A stretch of 64,000 nt of DNA from the NCBI RefSeq assembly GCF_003351025.1, contig NZ_QPCG01000002.1, positions 1 to 64,000 of the forward strand. Direction: 5' to 3'. Position 1 is the stretch's first letter. Each line of letters begins with the position of its first letter. The notes beneath the pieces were generated by a model. That model was not told the DNA's origin. It ran no database searches and saw only the letters and a program-made list of their open reading frames with translations. The stretch comes from Mucilaginibacter endophyticus. Lineage in GTDB: Bacteria; Bacteroidota; Bacteroidia; Sphingobacteriales; Sphingobacteriaceae. The position numbers were made by a program, and so were the translations under genes. Shown one piece after another: positions 25,498-33,489 of this stretch.

Positions 25498-25704
25498 ATG
25501 GAAGTAGTAAAACCACAAAAAGGTACTACCTGGACCGGAATACTTACAGGTATGTCAGTGGGACAGGAGCTGCCGGCTTCGATAGAAGACCGAAACACAG
25601 TGGCGCCACTGATCAGCAGACAATTAAAATACTCTCACCCGGGTATGAAATGGAAAACTGCAAAATCGGGTGAAGATACCTTAACTATCATACGAGTAGC
25701 ATAA
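25498..25704 (+). CDS. Small early phage protein
   Basis: This 68-aa protein of unknown function has a C-terminal half (MKWKTAKSGEDTLTIIRVA) of the kind seen in small early phage proteins. Its stop overlaps the next start (TAATG), supporting translation as part of the early operon. Confidence 0.55.
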   Translation: MEVVKPQKGTTWTGILTGMSVGQELPASIEDRNTVAPLISRQLKYSHPGMKWKTAKSGEDTLTIIRVA

Positions 25705-26102
25705 TGAAAACCATAACTAAAGAACTTCAGCGCACCAACATGAGTCTATTGTCATTGTTCTGTGCAGCAAACTTAGATCCTAAAAGGATTCAGATTGCAG
25801 ATCTTGACCTTTCAGAATGCTTTTTAACGCTTTATCTGGAAGATGCTCAGGATATCAAAGCTACACTTGATGAAACACTCATGTTCAAGTTGCCGGTGTC
25901 AAAATTCGCTGAGATCATTAGCGCTGAAGGGTTCAATAGTTACGAAGGTACCAGGTTCAGCGAAAGCGGCAGGGCATACACAGATAGGATTGTGATTGCT
26001 GAGTCTATACAATGGTTCAAACAAGATGCCACTCCTGAAGAGCAGCAACGGGTGCTGGAATCAGTTAAGGCAATCATTTTAAAATCATCAACCAGGTTAT
26101 AG
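25704..26102 (+). CDS. Early phage protein of unknown function
   Basis: The 132-aa soluble protein has no recognised motif. It is predicted to be mixed alpha/beta. It is coupled to the gene before it and lies 2 bp before the HTH gene, so it is a member of the early operon. Confidence 0.5.
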   Translation: MKTITKELQRTNMSLLSLFCAANLDPKRIQIADLDLSECFLTLYLEDAQDIKATLDETLMFKLPVSKFAEIISAEGFNSYEGTRFSESGRAYTDRIVIAESIQWFKQDATPEEQQRVLESVKAIILKSSTRL

Positions 26103-26104
26103 TT

Positions 26105-26404
26105 ATGGAAGGGGTATCACTGGTAGAAACCAAAACATTGCAGGCCCTGATAGCTGAGGTTCAGGATATGCGCCAAGTGGTGATATCCACCATATCAGAA
26201 CTTAAAGAGGCCAAAAAACCTTACCTGTCTGCTCAGGAGGTGATGGAGTTAACCGGATTCAGCATTGACTGGGTTAATGACCATAAACAAGATATAGGCT
26301 ATTCTAATATTGGCCGAACCATCCGCTTCAAACGCAAAGATGTGGAGGCTTACATGGATCAAAACTACTTTAAAACCAAATCACCAAGGAGGAAATCATT
26401 ATGA
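26105..26404 (+). CDS. Excisionase-like winged HTH protein
   Basis: This 99-aa protein has a MerR-like/HTH_17 DNA-binding domain (LSAQEVMELTGFSIDWVNDH, then GRTIRFKRKDVEAYM) after an N-terminal coiled coil. Such proteins are typical excisionases or prophage regulators in Bacteroidetes. A good ribosome-binding sequence (AAGGAGG) lies at its 3' end for the next gene, which overlaps by 4 bp. Confidence 0.75.
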   Translation: MEGVSLVETKTLQALIAEVQDMRQVVISTISELKEAKKPYLSAQEVMELTGFSIDWVNDHKQDIGYSNIGRTIRFKRKDVEAYMDQNYFKTKSPRRKSL

Positions 26405-26841
26405 TCATTACTCACGAAACCACTATCGAAGAATACGAAGCATGGTTGGCAACGAATCCTGATTTCAGCGTATTCAAAGTTGCTGTACGGTCAACATTCA
26501 GGGCCATATATAAATCAATAGCTACTGTAAAAAGGTTGGTTAAGAAACGAAAAAGATCATGCCTGGTGTATAAAGTAGGTACTCAAACTGTCTATCCACT
26601 GAGTTACAATAAAAACTCGCCTCTGAAATCATCTGACTTCGTTGACTGGATGCAATATGTATCCGAAGAGCTCAGGACAACAACTAACAAGATCCGGAAG
26701 TTGCGACTGTTTGAATTTCTCAACAACGAACCATGGGCAAACAAGCTGTATGAGCAGAGACTCCGGAGGATTGAGCATCTGGAAGACGAGATCGCCATGG
26801 AAAGCCTAAAGTTAGAAGTAAAAGAATTATTAAGTAAATAA
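26401..26841 (+). CDS. Early phage protein of unknown function
   Basis: The 146-aa basic protein (VKKRKRSCLVYK near residue 55) is helical in its C-terminal half. It may bind nucleic acid. It is translated from a strong ribosome-binding site overlapping the preceding gene and lies just upstream of the recombination genes. Confidence 0.5.
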   Translation: MIITHETTIEEYEAWLATNPDFSVFKVAVRSTFRAIYKSIATVKRLVKKRKRSCLVYKVGTQTVYPLSYNKNSPLKSSDFVDWMQYVSEELRTTTNKIRKLRLFEFLNNEPWANKLYEQRLRRIEHLEDEIAMESLKLEVKELLSK

Positions 26842-26857
26842 AAAACTCCAATAAAGT

Positions 26858-27547
26858 ATGAAAACCGAATTAGCAACTATCAAATCAATGCCAGTATCTG
26901 ATATCATGACAATGGCAAAAACTTTTGCAGAAAGCGGCATGTTCACCGATGCCAAGCAAATGGGGCAGGCGTTCGTTAAGATACAGGCTGGTCAGGAAAT
27001 TGGTATACCTCCCTTTGCTGCAATGAGTGGTATACACATCATTCAAGGTAAGCCAACTATAGGAGCCGGATTAATTGCTTCTACTGTGAAAGGATCTGGT
27101 AAATATGATTACAAGGTGATCCAGCTTGACGACAAAGCATGCTCTCTTGATTTCTATCAAGGTAAAGATAAAATAGGCAATAGCACTTTTACCATTGCCG
27201 ATGCTAAAGCAGCTCAAACCAAAAACCTTGATAAGTTCCCTAAAAACATGCTGTTTGCCCGCGCAATAAGCAACGGTGTTAAATGGTATTGCCCAGATGT
27301 GTTTTCAGGGCCAGTATATACCCCTGAAGAGATGGAAACAATTGATATTTCTCACGAAGTGATCACTACACAGCCAGAGGTGAAAGTTCTACCGGCTCTA
27401 ACAGATAAGATGTTTAAGCAGCTTTGTGATAAAGTTAGGGGTGGTGATAAAGAGGTTTTTGAAAAGACTAAAGACGCCTTCTCCATGACACAGGAGCAAT
27501 TAGACGCAGTTGATACTATAATCGCTGAGCAAGCCATTGCCGCGTAA
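26858..27547 (+). CDS. RecT-like phage recombination protein
   Basis: The 229-aa protein fits the phage family with MAKTFAESGMFTDAKQMGQA, IGIPPFAAMSGIHIIQGKPT, and KNMLFARAISNGVKWYCPDV, which I associate with RecT-type single-strand annealing proteins. The functional call is an inference from this pattern and from the PD-(D/E)XK nuclease and SSB-like genes downstream, which would form a recombination module. Confidence 0.6.
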   Translation: MKTELATIKSMPVSDIMTMAKTFAESGMFTDAKQMGQAFVKIQAGQEIGIPPFAAMSGIHIIQGKPTIGAGLIASTVKGSGKYDYKVIQLDDKACSLDFYQGKDKIGNSTFTIADAKAAQTKNLDKFPKNMLFARAISNGVKWYCPDVFSGPVYTPEEMETIDISHEVITTQPEVKVLPALTDKMFKQLCDKVRGGDKEVFEKTKDAFSMTQEQLDAVDTIIAEQAIAA

Positions 27548-27771
27548 TGGGAAAGCTTGAAAATAGATTGACCAACCCGATGGAGTTGGTCAATCATAAA
27601 TCGGTATGGGTTGAGTCTTGGAAAAGGCCGTGTGCAACTTCATTCTTGATGTCAATGCAATTCAGGACGCTAAAACTATTTTTTGACAGAGGTATCTATG
27701 AATATCAACCTAAGGAACAAAAAAAGTTCAAACCATTCGATAGCCAATTAATCACCCTTAATCACCAATAA
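27547..27771 (+). CDS. Small phage protein
   Basis: The 74-aa protein overlaps the preceding stop by one base (TAATG). It has no known motif and is rich in Lys and aromatic residues (RTLKLFFDRGIYEYQPKEQK). Coupling within the recombination module is the main support. Confidence 0.5.
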   Translation: MGKLENRLTNPMELVNHKSVWVESWKRPCATSFLMSMQFRTLKLFFDRGIYEYQPKEQKKFKPFDSQLITLNHQ

Positions 27772-27777
27772 AACCAA

Positions 27778-28299
27778 ATGGAAAATCTTAATTTGTTCTT
27801 ACAGCCAGTGGAGCAAACTGCACTGGTGGCAATAGAAGATAAGTCATTGCTCACAGTTGACAAGTCTGAATTGTCAGAGATAGCCAGCAAGATAGTAGAG
27901 GCTGTGGATGACGGGAACGCCGATGCCCTCAATACCTTAATCATGGCAAAGAAAGGTGCCTATGTTTTTGATGCTGTCATTGAAGCTATGAAAGGCAAAG
28001 CCAGGCTTCCTGAAGGTAAAAACTATCAAAAGCACAATTGCGACATCAGGGAGCAGATGACTGGCGTTAGATATGACTTCAATGTCTGCAATGATGCGGT
28101 TTGGAATAGCCTAAACATGCAGATGTTAGCTATTAAAGAGCAAATCGCAGCCAGAGAGCAAAAGCTTAAAACATTTACAACGCCTACCGAGGTAGAGGAC
28201 GAGATAGATCAGGACACTGGCGAGGTTATCATGACTGCCAGGGTAATTAATCCACCAGTTAAGACAGGTAGCCAATCATTAATCTTTACACTTAAATAA
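27778..28299 (+). CDS. Phage protein of the recombination module
   Basis: The 173-aa protein has a C-terminal helix-rich region (NMQMLAIKEQIAAREQKLKT) and the segment EDEIDQDTGEVIMTARVINP, seen in small phage proteins located between annealing protein and nuclease genes. No catalytic motif is visible. It might be a structural or regulatory partner of the recombinase. Confidence 0.5.
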   Translation: MENLNLFLQPVEQTALVAIEDKSLLTVDKSELSEIASKIVEAVDDGNADALNTLIMAKKGAYVFDAVIEAMKGKARLPEGKNYQKHNCDIREQMTGVRYDFNVCNDAVWNSLNMQMLAIKEQIAAREQKLKTFTTPTEVEDEIDQDTGEVIMTARVINPPVKTGSQSLIFTLK

Positions 28300-28300
28300 G

Positions 28301-29002
28301 ATGGAAACTATCAATTATGCCATTTACCCAAGTGTGCTGGATGCATACCTCCGGTTCAAACGTAAGGATGATGACGAGACATTTAAAAGTGTTTTTGATA
28401 AAATCAATCATGTTAGGGGAGAGCAAACTGAGCAACAAGCAATGGGAGAGGAGTTCGAGCTTTGTGTTAATGATATGATCACCTCTATCAAGACAGGAGA
28501 TTATTCACTCACTCTGTATCAAGATGGTTATTATAGGACAAAGAATTTCAAGTTCAAGGCCGATCTCATAGACCGTATAGCTACCAAGATGCAGCATGCA
28601 ACCAAAAAACAGGAGTACATGGAAGCGATCATTCCGTCTCACGTTGGTAACATTAAGCTATACGGGATCGCTGATTACACATTCCCTGAGATGATCACCG
28701 ATTTAAAAACCACCCAGAACTACAAATGCAATAAGTATAAGGATCATGCACAGCACCCTTCATATTCATTGATCAGGGAGCTGAATGGTGCACCATTAAA
28801 GGCATTTAAGTACCTGGTTAGTGATTTTGACAAAGTGTATCAAGAAACTTATATCCCGACTCCTGGTATGCACCAAAAATTGATGATAACGCTGTTTGAG
28901 TTCATCAACTTCATTGAGTACTTCAAAGACTACATTACTGACACTAAAATATTTGGAGTCCATGTACACCGACCAATCACCGATGCCGTGGGGCATGCAT
29001 AA
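28301..29002 (+). CDS. PD-(D/E)XK exonuclease-like protein
   Basis: The 233-aa protein shows the order expected of phage PD-(D/E)XK nucleases: GEEFE near residue 48, IADYT then ITDLKTTQNY (D-x-K core), and HPSYSLIRE (motif with Tyr). Such nucleases supply single-stranded ends for RecT-type annealing. It is 41 bp longer than the start of the next gene, so the two overlap. Confidence 0.7.
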   Translation: METINYAIYPSVLDAYLRFKRKDDDETFKSVFDKINHVRGEQTEQQAMGEEFELCVNDMITSIKTGDYSLTLYQDGYYRTKNFKFKADLIDRIATKMQHATKKQEYMEAIIPSHVGNIKLYGIADYTFPEMITDLKTTQNYKCNKYKDHAQHPSYSLIRELNGAPLKAFKYLVSDFDKVYQETYIPTPGMHQKLMITLFEFINFIEYFKDYITDTKIFGVHVHRPITDAVGHA

Positions 29003-29150
29003 GGGCAAAGCCCTGGCGAATGTCCCTGATAGTTATCTCCTATGGCTATATACTGAAAATAAGGCCCACGGAGAGCTCAGGGAATACATCAAAAATAATC
29101 TTGCTTCAATCAATACCAATATCAAACGATCATTACAAAAATTAAAATGA
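28962..29150 (+). CDS. DUF3820-like small protein
   Basis: I start it at ATG 28962, which has GGAG 6 bp upstream, giving 62 aa; the open frame continues further left inside the nuclease gene. MPWGMHKGKALANVPDSYLL is the DUF3820-like core found in many phages and nuclease-associated proteins. Function is unknown. It overlaps both neighbours. Confidence 0.65.
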   Translation: MYTDQSPMPWGMHKGKALANVPDSYLLWLYTENKAHGELREYIKNNLASINTNIKRSLQKLK

Positions 29151-30046
29151 AAATTAAAATCACTCCTTCAAAAATCACAAAGCTCAAAAAGAATGAAGTC
29201 TTTGTATTCGGCTCAAACTTATTGGGCAATCATGCCGGCGGCGCTGCTCGTTTAGCTGTTGAGCAATTTGGTGCTATCAATGGCCAGGCAGAAGGGCTTC
29301 AAGGGCAGTCGTACGCTATCCCTACCCTTAATAAAAACATGGAAAAGATTTCTTTGGATGTTCTCCAATATCATGTTAACAAATTTGCAAATGACGTGGA
29401 AGCAACTCCAAAATTACAATTCTTATTGACAGATGTTGGTTGTGGCATTGCCGGCTTCAAAGCGGAAGAGGTAGCTCCATTGTTCACTGAGCTCTACAAA
29501 AAGAACTTGCCAAATATTTCATTCCCTAAATCATTTGTTGACCTACTAATCACAGAAGGCCCGGTTGTGCCAGGGTTTAAAGGGTTTGATAAAGGCATGA
29601 ATTGCCGTGGGTATCAGTATTCCGAGAACGCCGAGTTTTTTCATGATCAAGAGCCTTCATTGTGTAATCATGGATTTCATTTCTGTGAGTCTCCATTGGA
29701 TGTGTTTAATTATTATCCTCCTGAGATCGGCCGAGAATACGCGCACGTTGAGGCTTTTGGTGCTGTAGAAAAAGATGGTGACAAAACTGCTACCAATAAA
29801 TTGAGGGTAAAAGCAAAGTTATCATTGGGCAAGTTGTTCAAGCTTCATTTTGAGGTTGTCTCTGATAGCATAAAGGCGGCAGTAGAAAAAATAAAGTCCA
29901 GTACTGAAACAACCACAACCGCCGGATACAAGGCTCACGCTAACACCGCCGGAAACAAGGCTCACGCCTCTGTTAAGGGCCGCGATTCAATAGCCGTATC
30001 ATTAGGAATTGAGGGCCTAAAGGGGCTATTGGCTGCTGGATCGTAG
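29147..30046 (+). CDS. Macro-like (A1S_2505-type) phage protein fused to a second phage domain, shorter product
   Basis: Residues 1-140 (VFVFGSNLLGNHAGGAARLA, GQSYAIPT, LLTDVGCGIAGF) match the A1S_2505-type phage non-structural proteins, a macro-like fold that may bind ADP-ribose-type ligands. Residues 143-290 are a separate phage domain (GFKGFDKGMNCRGYQY, HGFHFCESPLDVFNYY; I believe DUF7666, to be checked) ending in short repeats AGYKAHANTAGNKAH. The zero-frame stop at 30044 removes the conserved C-terminal tail, which is in the -1 frame and reachable at the slippery site 30019-30025. Confidence 0.75.
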   Translation: MKIKITPSKITKLKKNEVFVFGSNLLGNHAGGAARLAVEQFGAINGQAEGLQGQSYAIPTLNKNMEKISLDVLQYHVNKFANDVEATPKLQFLLTDVGCGIAGFKAEEVAPLFTELYKKNLPNISFPKSFVDLLITEGPVVPGFKGFDKGMNCRGYQYSENAEFFHDQEPSLCNHGFHFCESPLDVFNYYPPEIGREYAHVEAFGAVEKDGDKTATNKLRVKAKLSLGKLFKLHFEVVSDSIKAAVEKIKSSTETTTTAGYKAHANTAGNKAHASVKGRDSIAVSLGIEGLKGLLAAGS

Positions 30047-30180
30047 TTACTGAGTGGAAACAAAACGAAGACTGGACTTATTCAATATCTGAAGTTAAAT
30101 CAGTTAAGGTTGATGGCGAAATAATTAAAGCTGACACATTTTACAAGCTTGTTAATGGCGAACTAATTGCAGTTGAATAA
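30019..30180 (+). other. Slippery heptamer and -1-frame C-terminal extension
   Basis: A_AAG_GGG at 30019-30025 is in the exact X_XXY_YYZ phase (codons CTA AAG GGG in the zero frame). After a -1 slip the frame reads KGAIGCWIVVTEWKQNEDWT and on to VNGELIAVE with a stop at 30178. This tail has the ending usual for the second domain (xVDGxxIKADTxYKLxxGxxxxV). It is either programmed frameshifting or a one-base deletion or insertion. Confidence 0.65.
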
Positions 30181-30254
30181 TGCTCATCACCACCTACGAA
30201 ATCACTACCGCTAACGGCAGCCAGGTTAGCATCGTTACAATCGAATTAATATAA
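30180..30254 (+). CDS. Possible 24-codon ORF
   Basis: A frame starting in TAATG overlap with the -1-frame stop reads MLITTYEITTANGSQVSIVT and four more residues. It is short and strand-like. It might be a degraded end of a phage gene. Support is only the overlap. Confidence 0.25.
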   Translation: MLITTYEITTANGSQVSIVTIELI

Positions 30255-30291
30255 ACCGCCAAAAGGCAAATAAACTTCAAATCAAATTAAA

Positions 30292-30681
30292 ATGAACACA
30301 GACAAGGATCTATCTGGCAGCATCGCGCTGACCAAACTGACACACGTATTGATGGACGCCAAGGGGAAAGGTGGTAAGCCGGTGAGGGGTATCTTCATAC
30401 CAATTGATGTAAATATGCTGGTTGAAAAAGACAAGGCAGTTTACATGGCCGTAAAGGTTAAGGTTAAATCTGAAGCTGATCAGTTTGGCCAAAATGGTTT
30501 TATTGCTAAAACAACCGACTCAAGCATCTGGAAAGGACTTACTGAAGACCAAAAGGAAGAGGCGAAAAAGCTATCACCAATTTTGGGTAACATCAAAGAC
30601 TTTTCGGCCGGTACCGCCAATGATACTTCAGGAGCCGCGGCGCCAAATGTTGTTAGTGAGGATGACGATTTGCCATTCTAA
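30292..30681 (+). CDS. SSB-like phage protein
   Basis: The 129-aa protein lacks an obvious OB-fold signature but ends in SEDDDLPF, the acidic tip used by single-stranded DNA-binding proteins to recruit partners. Its place after recombination genes and before replication genes fits. A TAA follows directly, and the next transcription unit starts from the palindromic promoter at 30694. Confidence 0.65.
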   Translation: MNTDKDLSGSIALTKLTHVLMDAKGKGGKPVRGIFIPIDVNMLVEKDKAVYMAVKVKVKSEADQFGQNGFIAKTTDSSIWKGLTEDQKEEAKKLSPILGNIKDFSAGTANDTSGAAAPNVVSEDDDLPF

Positions 30682-30693
30682 GGCATTTAGGTT

Positions 30694-30739
30694 ATCAAAA
30701 TTTTGATTATAAAGATTGGTTGTTTCGGCAGCCAATCTT
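30694..30739 (+). promoter_or_regulatory. Palindromic phage promoter element, copy 1, with hairpin leader
   Basis: ATCAAAATTTTGAT (30694-30707) is the palindrome shared with four other sites. It is followed by TATAAAGATTGG and then a leader hairpin AAGATTGGTTG/CAGCCAATCTT (30712-30722/30729-30739). The -7 box is weak here. It precedes the modification operon starting at 30752. Confidence 0.65.
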
Positions 30740-30751
30740 AACTAAAATAAC

Positions 30752-30979
30752 ATGGCATTCGGTAATAGAATAATAATCGATTCAGATCCGCCGGATAAGC
30801 CTCGTGTACCATTCCATACATTGAAAGAAGGAGATAGGTACCAACATGAAGTCAATGGCAATATCAGCAGGGTCATAGAAAAGAAGCCTGAATTCATGAC
30901 GATCAAAAGGCATGATGACTGGCTGATTCATTTAAAAGCCGGGTGCTTTACCTGGGGTAAAATGGTGATAAAATTATGA
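30752..30979 (+). CDS. Small phage protein
   Basis: This 75-aa protein of unknown function has a basic/aromatic C-terminus (GCFTWGKMVIKL). It is the first gene after the palindromic promoter and overlaps the helicase-methyltransferase gene by 4 bp, so it belongs to the modification operon. Confidence 0.55.
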   Translation: MAFGNRIIIDSDPPDKPRVPFHTLKEGDRYQHEVNGNISRVIEKKPEFMTIKRHDDWLIHLKAGCFTWGKMVIKL

Positions 30980-33489
30980 GAGATTACAATAAATTTCTTG
31001 AAAGTAAAATAGTAGCCGCCGAGAACTACGGCGTAATGTGCTACCCAAATTCGCTTTCATCTGTATTACTTGATCATCAACGTGTCATTGTACCTTGGTG
31101 CATTTATGGTGGTAGACGGGCCATATTTGCAAGTTTTGGTTTGGGTAAAACACTGATGCAGTTGGAAATCGCAAAGTTGGTTATCGATATGACTAATAAG
31201 CCATTTTTGATATGTATGCCTCTCGCAGTTGTTGGAGAATTCAGGAGAGATAATGATTTATTGAACACCGGTTACGAAATCCAATATATTACCGATTCTG
31301 ACGATGTTGACATCTATGGTGTGAAAATTTACGTTACAAATTACGAGAGGGTTCGAAAAGGTGATATTGATCCTACAAAGTTTAGCGGCGTATCTTTTGA
31401 TGAGGCAAGCATACTCAGAAACCTACAGACAGAGACTACCAATTACGTTTTACAATATTTCCGTAATGTTCACTTTAGGTTCGTTGCTACAGCAACCCCT
31501 ACACCTAACGATTTCATTGAGATACTTAACTATGCTGACTTTTTAGGTGTTATCGATCGCGGGCACGCTTTAACCAGGTTTTTCCAGCGGGACAGCACAA
31601 AAGCCGGCAACTTAACGCTTTACGAAAACAAAAAAGAGGAGTTTTGGAAGTGGGTATCTACCTGGGCTGTTTTCATTAATAAGCCTTCCGATCTGGGGTT
31701 TGATGATGACGGTTATAACCTTCCTAAAATGAATTTTCATGAGGTGGAAATTGCCAATCAAACCACGGATGTCATTCAAAACAAAAAGGGCGACATCGTA
31801 CTGTTTAAAGATCTAACCAAAAGCCTTCCTGATGTAAGCCGGGAGAAAACTGAATCCATCCATTTGCGGGTAAATGAGGCGTATAGGATTGTCAAAGAGA
31901 ACCCCAGCAAGCGTTTTATACTGTGGCACCATCTGGAGGCAGAGCGAGCTGCTTTGGAGCGTAAATTTGCAGAGTTTAACACGATATCTGTGTACGGATC
32001 TCAAAGCAACGCTGAGAAGGAAAGACATCTGATCGATTTTTCAGAAGGTAAATATGATATCCTGATCACTAAGCCAAAAATTGCAGGATCCGGCTGCAAC
32101 TTCCAGGATGCTTGTCACAATATGATCTTTGTCGGTATTGATTATAAGTTCAACGATTTCATACAGGCCATTCACCGGATATTTCGTTTCCGTCAAAAGT
32201 TCGAGTGTAACATTTGGGCCTTGTTTACCAATAACGAGCGCGAGGTTTTAAAAACCTTAAAAATTAAATGGGCTAACCATATCGAGCTAAATACCGAAAT
32301 GATCAACACAGTCCGTGAGTATGGTCTAAACAGCGACAAAATTAAAGCAGACATGAAAAGAAAAATATTTTCCGCACCCCGGACCGCAACTGTGGGATGT
32401 GCAACTGTTTATAATGATGATACAGTAAATGTTCACAATAATTTACCTGACAATTATAGCGGAGCCATCATCACAAGCATCCCTTTCGGTGACCACTACG
32501 AATACAGCGATAATTACAATGACTTTGGCCATAACCACGGTAATGCCGAGTTTTTCAAGCAAATGGATTACTTAACACCAAATTTGCTTCGTACACTTAA
32601 ACCTGGCCGTATAGCAGCCATCCATGTAAAAGATAGGATTCGTTACAGTTATCAAAATGGGACTTCATTTACTACTATAGAAGACTTCTCTGGCCAGACT
32701 GTTGCTCATTTTATCAAGCATGGTTTTTACCTGGTGGGTAAGATTACAGTTACTACCGATGTGGTAAGGGAAAACAACCAAACATATCGGTTAACTTGGG
32801 GTGAGCAGCGAAAAGATGCTACTAAAATGGGCGTAGGGTTGCCGGAATACATATTATTATTCAGGAAGGCTCCGACCTCTTTTGATAATGCTTATGCTGA
32901 TGATCCTGTTGTAAAAACTATTGATGAATATCTGCTATCCCTATGGCAGCTGGATGCTCATGCTTATTGGAAATCCTCCGGCAATCGGTTCTTATCTGCT
33001 TCAGAGCTATCAAAGGCCGATATGAAGCATGTATTCAATTCATGGAAGAAATATGACATGCAGTCGATCTACGACTTTCAGGAACACCTCCGAGTTTGCA
33101 ATGATCTGGATTCTGTAGGTAAGCTAAGTAAATTGTTCATGACCATTCCTACTACCAGCTCTAACGATTTGGTCTGGACTGATATCAATAGAATGAATAC
33201 TTTAAACGCCAACCAGGTTAACAGAAAAAAAGAAAAACACATTTGTCCGCTGCAGCTGGATATAATTGAGCGATTGATACACAGGTTTACAAATAAAGGG
33301 GATCTTATAGATGATCCTTTTGGCGGGTTATTTTCTACTGCTTATAAGGCTCTAGAGATGGGCCGGAAAGCAGTAAGCGCGGAGTTGAATCCTGAATATT
33401 ACGACGATGGTTTATTTTACCTAAAGTCGATTGAGTATAAAATCAATGTGCCTACGCTGTTTGATATGTTGGGAGGAAGTGCGGCATGA
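30976..33489 (+). CDS. Helicase and N4/N6 DNA methyltransferase fusion
   Basis: The 837-aa protein joins an SF2 helicase (residues about 25-440: Walker A FASFGLGKT, Walker B FDEAS, motif III TATPTP, motif VI AIHRIFRFRQ) to a beta-class amino-methyltransferase. Motif IV reads TSIPFGDHYEYSD at about 510, and motif I DPFGGLFSTAYKALEMGRKA lies near 780. The usual (S/D)PP(Y/F) of motif IV has Ile in place of the second position, so its catalysis deserves doubt. It probably modifies phage DNA against host restriction. It overlaps both neighbours by 4 bp. Confidence 0.82.
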   Translation: MRDYNKFLESKIVAAENYGVMCYPNSLSSVLLDHQRVIVPWCIYGGRRAIFASFGLGKTLMQLEIAKLVIDMTNKPFLICMPLAVVGEFRRDNDLLNTGYEIQYITDSDDVDIYGVKIYVTNYERVRKGDIDPTKFSGVSFDEASILRNLQTETTNYVLQYFRNVHFRFVATATPTPNDFIEILNYADFLGVIDRGHALTRFFQRDSTKAGNLTLYENKKEEFWKWVSTWAVFINKPSDLGFDDDGYNLPKMNFHEVEIANQTTDVIQNKKGDIVLFKDLTKSLPDVSREKTESIHLRVNEAYRIVKENPSKRFILWHHLEAERAALERKFAEFNTISVYGSQSNAEKERHLIDFSEGKYDILITKPKIAGSGCNFQDACHNMIFVGIDYKFNDFIQAIHRIFRFRQKFECNIWALFTNNEREVLKTLKIKWANHIELNTEMINTVREYGLNSDKIKADMKRKIFSAPRTATVGCATVYNDDTVNVHNNLPDNYSGAIITSIPFGDHYEYSDNYNDFGHNHGNAEFFKQMDYLTPNLLRTLKPGRIAAIHVKDRIRYSYQNGTSFTTIEDFSGQTVAHFIKHGFYLVGKITVTTDVVRENNQTYRLTWGEQRKDATKMGVGLPEYILLFRKAPTSFDNAYADDPVVKTIDEYLLSLWQLDAHAYWKSSGNRFLSASELSKADMKHVFNSWKKYDMQSIYDFQEHLRVCNDLDSVGKLSKLFMTIPTTSSNDLVWTDINRMNTLNANQVNRKKEKHICPLQLDIIERLIHRFTNKGDLIDDPFGGLFSTAYKALEMGRKAVSAELNPEYYDDGLFYLKSIEYKINVPTLFDMLGGSAA

